Source: Piscicola geometra
Lineage: Eukaryota; Annelida; Clitellata; Hirudinida; Piscicolidae
Direction: 5' to 3'
Assembly (NCBI GenBank): GCA_943735955.1
Contig: OX030961.1
Coordinates: 18,501-82,500 of the forward strand
DNA length: 64,000 nt
The notes under the pieces were generated by a model. It was not told the origin of the DNA. It did not search any database and saw only the letters and a list, made by a program, of their open reading frames with translations. The position numbers and the translations under genes are program-made. Below are positions 34,501-49,900 of the stretch, in pieces (position 1 is the first letter of the stretch; every line of letters starts with the position of its first letter).

Positions 34501-37500
34501 ATATTTACATATAATGCATATTTACATATATTGCATACTTACATATATTGCATATTAACATATATTGCATATTTACATATATTGCATATTTACATATATT
34601 GCATATTAACATATATTGGATATTAACATATATTGGATATTTACATATATTGCATATTTACATATATTGCATATTTACATATATTGCATATTTACATATA
34701 TTGCATATTTACATATATTGCATATTTACATATATTAAATGTTTACATATATTGCATATTTACACATATTGCATATTTACATATATTACATATTTACATA
34801 TATTGCATATTTACATATATTGCATATTTACATATATTGCATATTTACATATATTGCATATTTACATATATTGCATATTTACATATATTGCATATTTACA
34901 TAAATTGCATATTTACATATATTGCATATTTACATATATTGCATATTTAAATATATTGCATATTTACATATATTGCATATTTACATATATTGCATCTTTA
35001 CATATATTGCATATTTACATATATTGCATCTTTACATATATTGCATATTTACATATATTGCATCATTACATATATTGCATATTTAAATTATACTGCATAT
35101 TTACACATATTGCATATTTACATATATTGCATATTTACATATATTGCATATTTACATATATTGCATATTTACATATTATGCATTTATACATATATTGCAT
35201 ATTTACATATATTGCATCTTTACATATATTGCATATTTACATATATTGCATCTTTACATATATTGCATATTTAAATTATACTGCATATTTACACATATTG
35301 CATATTTACATATATTGCATATTTACATATATTGCATCTTTACATATTTTGCATATTTACATATATTGCATATTTACATATATTGCATATTTACATATAT
35401 TGCATATTTACATATATTGCATATTTACATATATTGCATATTTACATATATTGCTTATTTACATATATTGCATATTTACATATATTACATATTTACATAT
35501 ATTGCATATTTACATATATTGCATATTTACATATATTGCATATTTACATATATTGCATATTTACATATATTGCATATATACATATATTGCATATTTACAT
35601 ATATTGCATATTTACATATCTTGCATATTTACATATATTGCATATTTACATATATTGCATATTTACATATATTGCATATTTACATATATTGCATATTTAC
35701 ATATATTGCATATTTACATATATTGCATATTTACATATATTGCATATTTACATATATTGCATATTTACATATATTGCATATTTACATATATTGCATATTT
35801 ACATATATTGCATATTTACATATATTGCATATTTACATATATTGCATATTTACATATATTGCATATTTACATATATTGCATATTTACATATATTGCATAT
35901 TTACATATATTGCATATTTACATAAATTGCATATTTACATATATTGCATATTTACATATATTGCATATATTTATATATTGCATATTTACATATATTTCAT
36001 ATTTATATATAATGCATATTTACATATATTGCATATTTACATATATTGCATATTTACATATATTGCATATTTACATATAATGCATATTTACATATATTGC
36101 ATATTTACATATATTGCATATTTACGTATATTGCATATTTACATGTATTGCATATTTACATTTATTGCATATTTGCATATATTGCATATTTACATATATT
36201 GCATATTTACATATATTGCATATTTACATATATTGCATATTTACATATATTGCATATTTACATATATTGCATATTTACATATATTGCATATTTACATATA
36301 TTGCATATTTACATTTATTGCATATTTACATATATTGCATATTTACATATATTGCATATTCACATATATTGCATATTTACATATATTGCATATATACATA
36401 TATTGCATATTTACATATAATGCATATTTACATATATTGCATATTTACATATATTGCATATTCACATGTATTGCATATTTACATATATTGCATATTTGCA
36501 TATATTGCATATTTACATATATTGCATATTTACATATATTGCTTATTTACATATATTGCATATTTACATATATTGCATATTTACATATATTGCATATTTA
36601 CATATATTGCATATTTACATATATTGCATATTTACATATATTGCATATTTACATATATTGCATATTAACATATATTGGTTATTAACAAATATTGGATATT
36701 TACATATATTGCATATTTACATATATTGCATATTTACATATATTGCATATTAACATATATTGGATATTAACATATATTGGATATTTACATATATTGCATA
36801 TTTACATATATTGCATATTTACATATATTGCATCTTTAAATATATTGCATATTTGCATTCATTGCATATTTACATATATTGCATATTTACATATATTGCA
36901 TATTTGCATATATTGCATATTTACATATAATGCATATTTACATATATTGCATACTTACATATATTGCATATATAAATATATTGCATATTTACATATATTG
37001 CATATTTACATATATTGCATATTAACATATATTGGATATTAACATATATTGGATATTTACATATATTGCATATTTACATATATTGCATATTTACATATAT
37101 TGCATCTTTAAATATATTGCTTATTTGCATTCATTGCATATTTACATATATTGCATATTTACATATATTGCATATTTGCATATATTGCATATTTACATAT
37201 AATGCATATTTACATATATTGCATACTTACATATATTGCATATTTACATATATTGCATATTTACATATATATAGCATATTTACATATATTGCATATTTAC
37301 ATATATTAAATGTTTACATATATTGCATATTTACACATATTGCATATTTACATATATTACATATTTACATATATTGCATATTTACATATATTGCATATTT
37401 ACATATATTGCATATTTACATATATTGCATATTTACATATATTGCATATTTACATATATTGCATATTTACATAAATTGCATATTTACATATATTGCATAT

Positions 37501-38155
37501 TTACATATATTGCATATATTTATATATTGCATATTTACATATATTTCATATTTACATATATTGCATATTTACATATATTGCATATTTACATATATTGCAT
37601 ATTTACATATATTGCATATTTACATATAATGCATATTTACATATATTGCATATTTACATATATTGCATATTTACGTATATTGCATATTTACATGTAATGC
37701 ATATTTACATATATTGCATATTTGCATATATTGCATATTTACATATAATGCATATGTACATATATTGCATCTTTACATATATTGCATATTTACATATATT
37801 GCATATTTACATATATTGCATATTTACATATATTGCATATTTACATATATTGCATATTTACATATATTGCATATTTACATATATTGCTTATTTACATATA
37901 TTGCATATTTACATATATTGCATATTTACATATATTGCATATTTACATATATTGCATATTTACATAAATTGCATATTTACATATATTGCATATTTACATA
38001 TATTGCATATATTTATATATTGCATATTTACATATATTTCATATTTACATATATTGCATATTTACATATATTGCATATTTACATATATTGCATATTTACA
38101 TATATTGCATATTTACATATAATGCATATTTACATATATTGCATATTTACATATA

Positions 38156-41113
38156 TTGCATATTTACGTATATTGCATATTTACATGTAATGCATATTTA
38201 CATATATTGCATATTTGCATATATTGCATATTTACATATAATGCATATGTACATATATTGCATCTTTACATATATTGCATATTTACATATATTGCATATT
38301 TACATATATTGCATATTTACATATATTGCATATTTACATATATTGCATATTTACATATATTGCATATTTACATATATTGCTTATTTACATATATTGCATA
38401 TTTACATAGATTACATATTTACATATATTGCATATTTACATATATTGCATATTTACATATATTGCATATTTACATATATTGCATATTTACATATATTGCA
38501 TATTTACATATATTGCGTATTTACATATATTGCATATTTACATATATTGCATATTTGCATATATTGCATATTTACATATATTGCATATTTACATATATTA
38601 AATGTTTACATATATTGCATATTTACACATATTGCATATTTACATATATTACATATTTACATATATTGCATATTTACATATATTGCATATTTACATATAT
38701 TGCATATTTACATATATTGCATATTTACATATATTGCATATTTACATATATTGAATATTTACATATATTGCATATTTACATATATTGCATATTTACATAT
38801 ATTGCATGTTTACATATATTGCATATTTACATATATTGCATATTTACATATATTGCATATTTACATATATTAAAAGTTTACATATATTGCATATTTACAC
38901 ATATTGCATATTTACATATATTGCATATTTACATATATTACATATTTACATATATTACATATTTACATATAATTCATATTTACATATATTGCATATTTAC
39001 ATATATTGCATATTTACATATATTGCATATTTACATATATTGCATATTTACATATATTGAATATTTACATATATTGCATATTTACATATATTGCATATTT
39101 ACATATATTGAATATTTACATATATTGCATATTTACATATATTGCATATTTACATATATTGCATATTTACATATATTGCATATATTTATATATTGCATAT
39201 TTACATATATTTCATATTTACATATATTGCATATTTACATATATTGCATATTTACATATATTGCATATTTACATATATTGCATATTTACATATAATGCAT
39301 ATTTACATATATTGCATATTTACATATATTGCATATTTACGTATATTGCATATTTACATGTAATGCATATTTACATATATTGCATATTTGCATATATTGC
39401 ATATTTACATATAATGCATATGTACATATATTGCATCTTTACATATATTGCATATTTACATATATTGCATATTTACATATATTGCATATTTACATATATT
39501 GCATATTTACATATATTGCATATTTACATATATTGCATATTTACATATATTGCTTATTTACATATATTGCATATTTACATATATTACATATTTACATATA
39601 TTGCATATTTACATATATTGCCTATTTACATATATTGCATATTTACATATATTGCATATTTACATATATTGCATATTTACATATATTGCATATTTACATA
39701 TATTGCGTATTTACATATATTGCATATTTACATATATTGCATATTTGCATATATTGCATATTTACATATATTGCATATTTACATATATTAAATGTTTACA
39801 TATATTGCATATTTACACATATTGCATATTTACATATATTACATATTTACATATATTGCATATTTACATATATTGCATATTTACATATATTGCATATTTA
39901 CATATATTGCATATTTACATATATTGCATGTTTACATATATTGCATATTTACATATATTGCATATTTACATATATTGCATATTTACATATATTAAAAGTT
40001 TACATATATTGCATATTTACACATATTGCATATTTACATATATTGCATATTTACATATATTACATATTTACATATATTACATATTTACATATAATTCATA
40101 TTTACATATATTGCATATTTACATATATTGCATATTTACATATATTGCATATTTACATATATTGCATATTTACATATATTGAATATTTACATATATTGCA
40201 TATTTACATATATTGCATATTTACATATATTGAATATTTACATATATTGCATATTTACATATATTGCATATTTACATATATTGCATATTTACATATATTG
40301 CATATATTTATATATTGCATATTTACATATATTTCATATTTACATATATTGCATATTTACATATATTGCATATTTACATATATTGCATATTTACATATAT
40401 TGCATATTTACATATAATGCATATTTACATATATTGCATATTTACATATATTGCATATTTACGTATATTGCATATTTACATGTAATGCATATTTACATAT
40501 ATTGCATATTTGCATATATTGCATATTTACATATAATGCATATGTACATATATTGCATCTTTACATATATTGCATATTTACATATATTGCATATTTACAT
40601 ATATTGCATATTTACATATATTGCATATTTACATATATTGCATATTTACATATATTGCATATTTACATATATTGCTTATTTACATATATTGCATATTTAC
40701 ATATATTACATATTTACATATATTGCATATTTACATATATTGCCTATTTACATATATTGCATATTTACATATATTGCATATTTACATATATTGCATATTT
40801 ACATATATTGCATATTTACATATATTGCGTATTTACATATATTGCATATTTACATATATTGCATATTTGCATATATTGCATATTTACATATATTGCATAT
40901 TTACATATATTAAATGTTTACATATATTGCATATTTACACATATTGCATATTTACATATATTACATATTTACATATATTGCATATTTACATATATTGCAT
41001 ATTTACATATATTGCATATTTACATATATTGCATATTTACATATATTGCATATTTACATATATTGAATATTTACATATATTGCATATTTACATATATTGC
41101 ATATTTACATATA
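38156..41113. repeat. 1122- and 1173-bp higher-order repeats
   Basis: About 38870-39991 is repeated at about 39992-41113 with offset 1122 bp (66 units). Corresponding marks include a TTAAAAG unit, ACATATAATTCAT, ATATTTATATATTG, the ACGTAT/ACATGTAAT pair, TAATGCATATGTAC, TTGCCTATTT and TTGCGTATTT. The preceding copy of the TAATGCATATGTAC module lies 1173 bp (69 units) upstream, so the two periods differ by three units. Confidence 0.85.
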
Positions 41114-42699
41114 TTGCATGTTTACATATATTGCATATTTACATATATTGCATATTTACATATATTGCATATTTACATATATTGCATATTTACATATATT
41201 ACATATTTACATATAATTCATATTTACATATATTGCATATTTACATATATTGCATATTTACATATATTGCATATTTACATATATTGCATATTTACATATA
41301 TTGAATATTTACATATATTGCATATTTACATATATTGCATATTTACATATATTGAATATTTACATATATTGCATATTTACATATATTGCATATTTACATA
41401 TATTGCATATTTACATATATTGCATATTTACATATATTGCATATTTACATATATTGCATCTTTACATATATTGCATATTTACATATATTGCATATTTACA
41501 TATAATGCATATTTACATATATTGCATCTTTACATATATTGCATATTCACATATATTGCATATTTACATATATTGCATATTTACATATATTGCATATTTA
41601 CATATATTGCATATTTACATATATTGCATATTTACATATATTGCTTATTTACATATATTGCATATTTACATATATTACATATTTACATATATTGCATATT
41701 TACATATATTGCATATTTACATATATTGCATATTTACATATATTGCATATTTACATATATTGCATATTTACATATATTGCATATTTACATATATTGCATA
41801 TTTACATATATTGCATATTTACATATATTGCATATTTACATATATTGCATATTTACATATATTGCATATTTACATATATTGCATATTTACATATATTGCA
41901 TATTTACATATATTGCATATTTACATATATTGCATATTTACATATATTGCATATTTACATATATTGCATATTTACATATATTGCATATTTACATATATTG
42001 CATATTTACATATATTGCATATTTACATATATTGCATATATTTATATATTGCATATTTACATATATTTCATATTTACATATATTGCATATTTACATATAT
42101 TGCATATTTACATATATTGCATATTTACATATATTGCATATTTACATATAATGCATATTTACATATATTGCATATTTACATATATTGCATATTTACGTAT
42201 ATTGCATATTTACATGTATTGCATATTTACATATATTGCATATTTGCATATATTGCATATTTACATATATTGCATATTTACATATATTGCATATTTACAT
42301 ATATTGCATATTTACATATATTGCATATTTACATATATTGCATATTTACATATATTGCATATTTACATTTATTGCATATTTACATATATTGCATATTTAC
42401 ATATATTGCATATTCACATATATTGCATATTTACATATATTGCATATATACATATATTGCATATTTACATATATTGCATATTTACATATATTGCATATTT
42501 ACGTATATTGCATATTTACATGTATTGCATATTTACATATATTGCATATTTGCATATATTGCATTTTTACATATATTGCATATTCACATATATTGCTTAT
42601 TTACATATATTGCATATTTACATATATTGCATATTTACATATATTGCATATTTACATATATTGCATATTTACATATATTGCATATTTACATATATTGCA

Positions 42700-45600
42700 T
42701 ATTAACATATATTGGTTATTAACAAATATTGGATATTTACATATACTGCATATTTACATATATTGCATATTTACATATATTGCATATTAACATATATTGG
42801 ATATTAACATATATTGGATATTTACATATATTGCATATTTACATATATTGCATATTTACATATATTGCATCTTTAAATATATTGCATATTTACATTCATT
42901 GCAAATTTACATATATTGCATATTTACATATATTGCATATTTGCATATATTGCATATTTACATATAATGCATATTTACATATATTGCATACTTACATATA
43001 TTGCATATTAACATATATTGCATATTTACATATATTGCATATTTACATATATTGCATATTAACATATATTGGATATTAACATATATTGGATATTTACATA
43101 TATTGCATATTTACATATATTGCATATTTACATATATTGCATATTTACATATATTGCATATTTACATATATTAAATGTTTACATATATTGCATATTTACA
43201 CATATTGCATATTTACATATATTACATATTTACATATATTGCATATTTACATATATTGCATATTTACATATATTGCATATTTACATATATTGCATATTTA
43301 CATATATTGCATATTTACATATATTGCATATTTACATAAATTGCATATTTACATATATTGCATATTTACATATATTGCATATATTTATATATTGCATATT
43401 TACATATATTTCATATTTACATATATTGCATATTTACATATATTGCATATTTACATATATTGCATATTTACATATATTGCATATTTACATATAATGCATA
43501 TTTACATATATTGCATATTTACATTTATTGCATATTTACGTATATTGCATATTTACATGTATTGCATATTTACATATATTGCATATTTGCATATATTGCA
43601 TATTTACATATAATGCATATGTACATATATTGCATCTTTACATATATTGCATATTTACATATATTGCATATTTACATATATTGCATATTTACATATATTG
43701 CATATTTACATATATTGCATATTTAGATATATTGCATATTTACATATATTGCTTATTTACATATATTGCATATTTACATATATTACATACTTACATATAT
43801 TGCATATTTACATATATTGCATATTTACATATATTGCATATTTACATATATTGCATATTTACATATATTGCATATTTACATATATTGCATATTTACATAT
43901 ATTGCAAATTTACATATATTGCATATTTACATATATTGCATATTTACATATATTGCATATTTACATATATTGCATATTTACATATATTGCATATTTACAT
44001 ATATTAAATGTTTACATATTTTGCATATTTACACATATTGCATATTTACATATATTACATATTTACATATATTGCATATTTAAATATATTGCATATTTAC
44101 ATATATTGCATATTTACATATATTGCATATTTACATATATTGCATATTTACATATATTGAATATTTACATATATTGCATATTTACATATATTGCATATTT
44201 ACATATATTGCATATTTACATATATTGCATATTTACATATATTGCATATTTACATATATTGCATATTTACATATATTGCATATTTACATATATTGCATAT
44301 TTACATATATTAAATGTTTACATATATTGCATATTTACACATATTGCATATTTACATATATTGCATATTTACATATATTACATATTTACATATATTACAT
44401 ATTCACATATATTGCATATTTACATATATTGCATATTTACATATATTGCATATTTACATATATTGCATATTTACATATATTGCATACTTACATATATTGA
44501 ATATTTACATATATTGCATATTTACATATATTGCATATTTACATATATTGCATATTTACATATATTGCATATTTACATTTATTGCATATTTACATATATT
44601 GCATATTTACATTTATTGCATATTTACATATATTGCATATTTACATTTATTGCATATTTACATATATTGCATATTTACATATATTGCATATTAACATATA
44701 TTGGTTATTAACAAATATTGGATATTTACATATATTGCATATTTACATATATTGCATATTTACATATATTGCATATTAACATATATTGGATATTAACATA
44801 TATTGGATATTTACATATATTGCATATTTACATATATTGCATATTTACATATATTGCATCTTTAAATATATTGCATATTTACATTCATTGCATATTTACA
44901 TATATTGCATATTTACATATATTGCATATTTGCATATATTGCATATTTACATATAATGCATATTTACATATATTGCATACTTACATTTATTGCATATTAA
45001 CATATATTGCATATTTACATATATTGCATATTTACATATATTGCATATTAACATATATTGGATATTAACATATATTGGATATTTACATATATTGCATATT
45101 TACATATATTGCATATTTACATATATTGCATATTTACATATATTGCATATTTACATATATTAAATGTTTACATATATTGCATATTTACACATATTGCATA
45201 TTTACATATATTGCATATTAACATATATTGGATATTAACATATATTGGATATTTACATATATTGCATATTTACATATATTGCATATTTACATATATTGCA
45301 TCTTTAAATATATTGCATATTTGCATTCATTGCATATTTACATATATTGCATATTTACATATATTGCATATTTGCATATATTGCATATTTACATATAATG
45401 CATATTTACATATATTGCATACTTACATATATTGCATATTAACATATATTGGTTATTAACAAATATTGGATATTTACATATATTGCATATTTACATATAT
45501 TGCATATTTACATATATTGCATATTAACATATATTGCATATTTGCATTCATTGCATATTTACATATATTGCATATTTACATATATTGCATATTTACATAT

Positions 45601-48600
45601 ATTGCATATTTACATATATTGCATATTTACATATATTGCATATTTACATATATTGCATATTAACATATATTGGTTATTAACAAATATTGGATATTTACAT
45701 ATATTGCATATTTACATATATTGCACATTTACATATATTGCATATTAACATATATTGGATATTAACATATATTGGATATTTACATATATTGCATATTTAC
45801 ATATATTGCATATTTACATATATTGCATCTTTAAATATATTGCATATTTACATTCATTGCATATTTACATATATTGCATATTTACATATATTGCATATTT
45901 GCATATATTGCATATTTACATATAATGCATATTTACATATATTGCATACTTACATATATTGCATATTAACATATATTGCATATTTACATATATTGCATAT
46001 TTACATATATTGCATATTAACATATATTGGATATTAACATATATTGGATATTTACATATATTGCATATTTACATATATTGCATATTTACATATATTGCAT
46101 ATTTACATATATTGCATATTTACATATATTAAATGTTTACATATATTGCATATTTACACATATTGCATATTTACATATATTACATATTTACATATATTGC
46201 ATATTTACATATATTGCATATTTACATATATTGCATATTTACATATATTGCATATTTACATATATTGCATATTTACATATATTGCATATTTACATAAATT
46301 GCATATTTACATATATTGCATATTTACATATATTGCATATATTTATATATTGCATATTTACATATATTTCATATTTACATATATTGCATATTTACATATA
46401 TTGCATATTTACATATATTGCATATTTACATATATTGCATATTTACATATAATGCATATTTACATATATTGCATATTTACATTTATTGCATATTTACGTA
46501 TATTGCATATTTACATGTATTGCATATTTACATATATTGCATATTTGCATATATTGCATATTTACATATAATGCATATGTACATATATTGCATCTTTACA
46601 TATATTGCATATTTACATATATTGCATATTTACATATATTGCATATTTACATATATTGCATATTTACATATATTGCATATTTAGATATATTGCATATTTA
46701 CATATATTGCTTATTTACATATATTGCATATTTACATATATTACATACTTACATATATTGCATATTTACATATATTGCATATTTACATATATTGCATATT
46801 TACATATATTGCATATTTACATATATTGCATATTTACATATATTGCATATTTACATATATTGCAAATTTACATATATTGCATATTTACATATATTGCATA
46901 TTTACATATATTGCATATTTACATATATTGCATATTTACATATATTGCATATTTACATATATTAAATGTTTACATATATTGCATATTTACACATATTGCA
47001 TATTTACATATATTACATATTTACATATATTGCATATTTAAATATATTGCATATTTACATATATTGCATATTTACATATATTGCATATTTACATATATTG
47101 CATATTTACATATATTGAATATTTACATATATTGCATATTTACATATATTGCATATTTACATATATTGCATATTTACATATATTGCATATTTACATATAT
47201 TGCATATTTACATATATTGCATATTTACATATATTGCATATTTACATATATTGCATATTTACATATATTAAATGTTTACATATATTGCATATTTACACAT
47301 ATTGCATATTTACATATATTGCATATTTACATATATTACATATTTACATATATTACATATTCACATATATTGCATATTTACATATATTGCATATTTACAT
47401 ATATTGCATATTTACATATATTGCATATTTACATATATTGCATACTTACATATATTGAATATTTACATATATTGCATATTTACATATATTGCATATTTAC
47501 ATATATTGCATATTTACATATATTGCATATTTACATTTATTGCATATTTACATATATTGCATATTTACATTTATTGCATCTTTACATATATTGCATATTT
47601 ACATATATTGCATATTTACATATATTGCATATTTACATATATTGCATATTAACATATATTGGTTATTAACAAATATTGGATATTTACATATATTGCATAT
47701 TTACATATATTGCATATTTACATATATTGCATATTAACATATATTGGATATTAACATATATTGGATATTTACATATATTGCATATTTACATATATTGCAT
47801 ATTTACATATATTGCATCTTTAAATATATTGCATATTTACATTCATTGCATATTTACATATATTGCATATTTACATATATTGCATATTTGCATATATTGC
47901 ATATTTACATATAATGCATATTTACATATATTGCATACTTACATTTATTGCATATTAACATATATTGCATATTTACATATATTGCATATTTACATATATT
48001 GCATATTAACATATATTGGATATTAACATATATTGGATATTTACATATATTGCATATTTACATATATTGCATATTTACATATATTGCATATTTACATATA
48101 TTGCATATTTACATATATTAAATGTTTACATATATTGCATATTTACACATATTGCATATTTACATATATTACATATTTACATATATTGCATATTTACATA
48201 TATTGCATATTTACATATATTGCATATTTACATATATTGCATATTTACATATATTGCATATTTACATATATTGCATATTTACATAAATTGCATATTTACA
48301 TATATTGCATATTTACATATATTGCATATTTACATAAATTGCATATTTACATATATTGCATATTTACATATATTGCATATATTTATATATTGCATATTTA
48401 CATATATTTCATATTTACATATATTGCATATTTACATATATTGCATATTTACATATATTGCATATTTACATATATTGCATATTTACATATAATGCATATT
48501 TACATATATTGCATATTTACATTTATTGCATATTTACGTATATTGCATATTTACATGTATTGCATATTTACATATATTGCATATTTGCATATATTGCATA

Positions 48601-49900
48601 TTTACATATAATGCATATGTACATATATTGCATCTTTACATATATTGCATATTTACATATATTGCATATTTACATATATTGCATATTTACATATATTGCA
48701 TATTTACATATATTGCATATTTAGATATATTGCATATTTACATATATTGCTTATTTACATATATTGCATATTTACATATATTACATACTTACATATATTG
48801 CATATTTACATATATTGCATATTTACATATATTGCATATTTACATATATTGCATATTTACATATATTGCATATTTACATATATTGCAAATTTACATATAT
48901 TGCATATTTACATATATTGCATATTTACATATATTGCATATTTACATATATTGCATATTTACATATATTGCATATTTACATATATTAAATGTTTACATAT
49001 ATTGCATATTTACACATATTGCATATTTACATATATTACATATTTACATATATTGCATATTTAAATATATTGCATATTTACATATATTGCATATTTACAT
49101 ATATTGCATATTTACATATATTGCATATTTTCATATATTGAATATTTACATATATTGCATATTTACATATATTGCATATTTACATATATTGCATATTTAC
49201 ATATATTGCATATTTACATATATTGCATATTTACATATATTGCATATTTACATATATTGCATATTTACATATATTGCATATTTACATATATTAAATGTTT
49301 ACATATATTGCATATTTACACATATTGCATATTTACATATATTGCATATTTACATATATTACATATTTACATATATTACATATTCACATATATTGCATAT
49401 TTACATATATTGCATACTTACATATATTGAATATTTACATATATTGCATATTTACATATATTGCATATTTACATATATTGCATATTTACATATATTGCAT
49501 ATTTACATTTATTGCATATTTACATATATTGCATATTTACATATATTAAATGTTTACATATATTGCATATTTACACATATTGCATATTTACATATATTGC
49601 ATATTTACATATATTACATATTTACATATATTGCATATTTACATATATTGCATATTTACATTTATTGCATATTTACATATATTGCATATTTACATATATT
49701 GCATATTTACATATATTGCATATTTACATATATTGCATATTTACATATATTGCATATTTACATATATTGCATATATACATATATTGCATATTTACATATA
49801 TTGCATATTTACATATATTGCATATTTACATATATTAAATGTTTACATATATTGCATATTTACACATATTGCATATTTACATATATTGCATATTAACATA
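42700..49900. repeat. 1989-bp and 969-bp alternating higher-order repeat (2958-bp composite)
   Basis: TTAAATG marks at 43171, 45160, 46129 and 48118 are spaced 1989, 969 and 1989 bp (117, 57 and 117 units), and the GGTTATTAACAAATATTGG marks show the same spacing. Two long modules are thus separated by a short one that carries only part of the long module. A private TTAGATAT unit occurs at 43723, 46681 and 48721. The last interval is 2040 bp, not 1989, because the third copy has a 51-bp (three-unit) duplication around the ACATAAATTG unit at about 48284-48340. Confidence 0.88.

Larger units (their letters stand above)
8612..35285. repeat. 18-bp variant units (1-bp insertion), 21 copies
   Basis: The unit TATTTAAATTATACTGCA is 1 bp longer than the consensus and shifts the register by +1. 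Copies start at 10364, 10552, 11981, 12169, 16403, 18954, 19142, 20435, 20623, 21117, 21305, 22700, 25285, 28684, 31098, 31286, 32290, 32478, 35080 and 35268. Eight pairs are exactly 188 bp apart (11 units plus 1 bp); 16403, 22700, 25285 and 28684 stand alone. Each is normally followed by a TTTACACAT unit and flanked by CATCTTT units, and within pairs a TTATGCATTTATAC unit lies between. The copy at 8612-8629 has TATATTGCA instead of TATACTGCA and is followed by TTGACACAT, so it may be an early or divergent form. None is seen before 8612 or after 35285. Confidence 0.9.
13425..35285. repeat. Zone C: mixed satellite with TATTGG and TTAAATG subfamilies
   Basis: From 13425 two new unit types enter: units ending TATTGG instead of TATTGCA, often in the run TTGGATATTAACATATATTGG, and units ending TTAAATG or TTAAAAG. 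They are interleaved with the 18-bp units of zone B, so this zone holds modules from at least two array lineages. Other recurring marks are TAATGCATATGTAC (14344, 15942, 16895, 18493, 19974, 28241, 30671) and TTTGCATTCATTGCA. No sequence other than satellite was seen. Confidence 0.85.
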
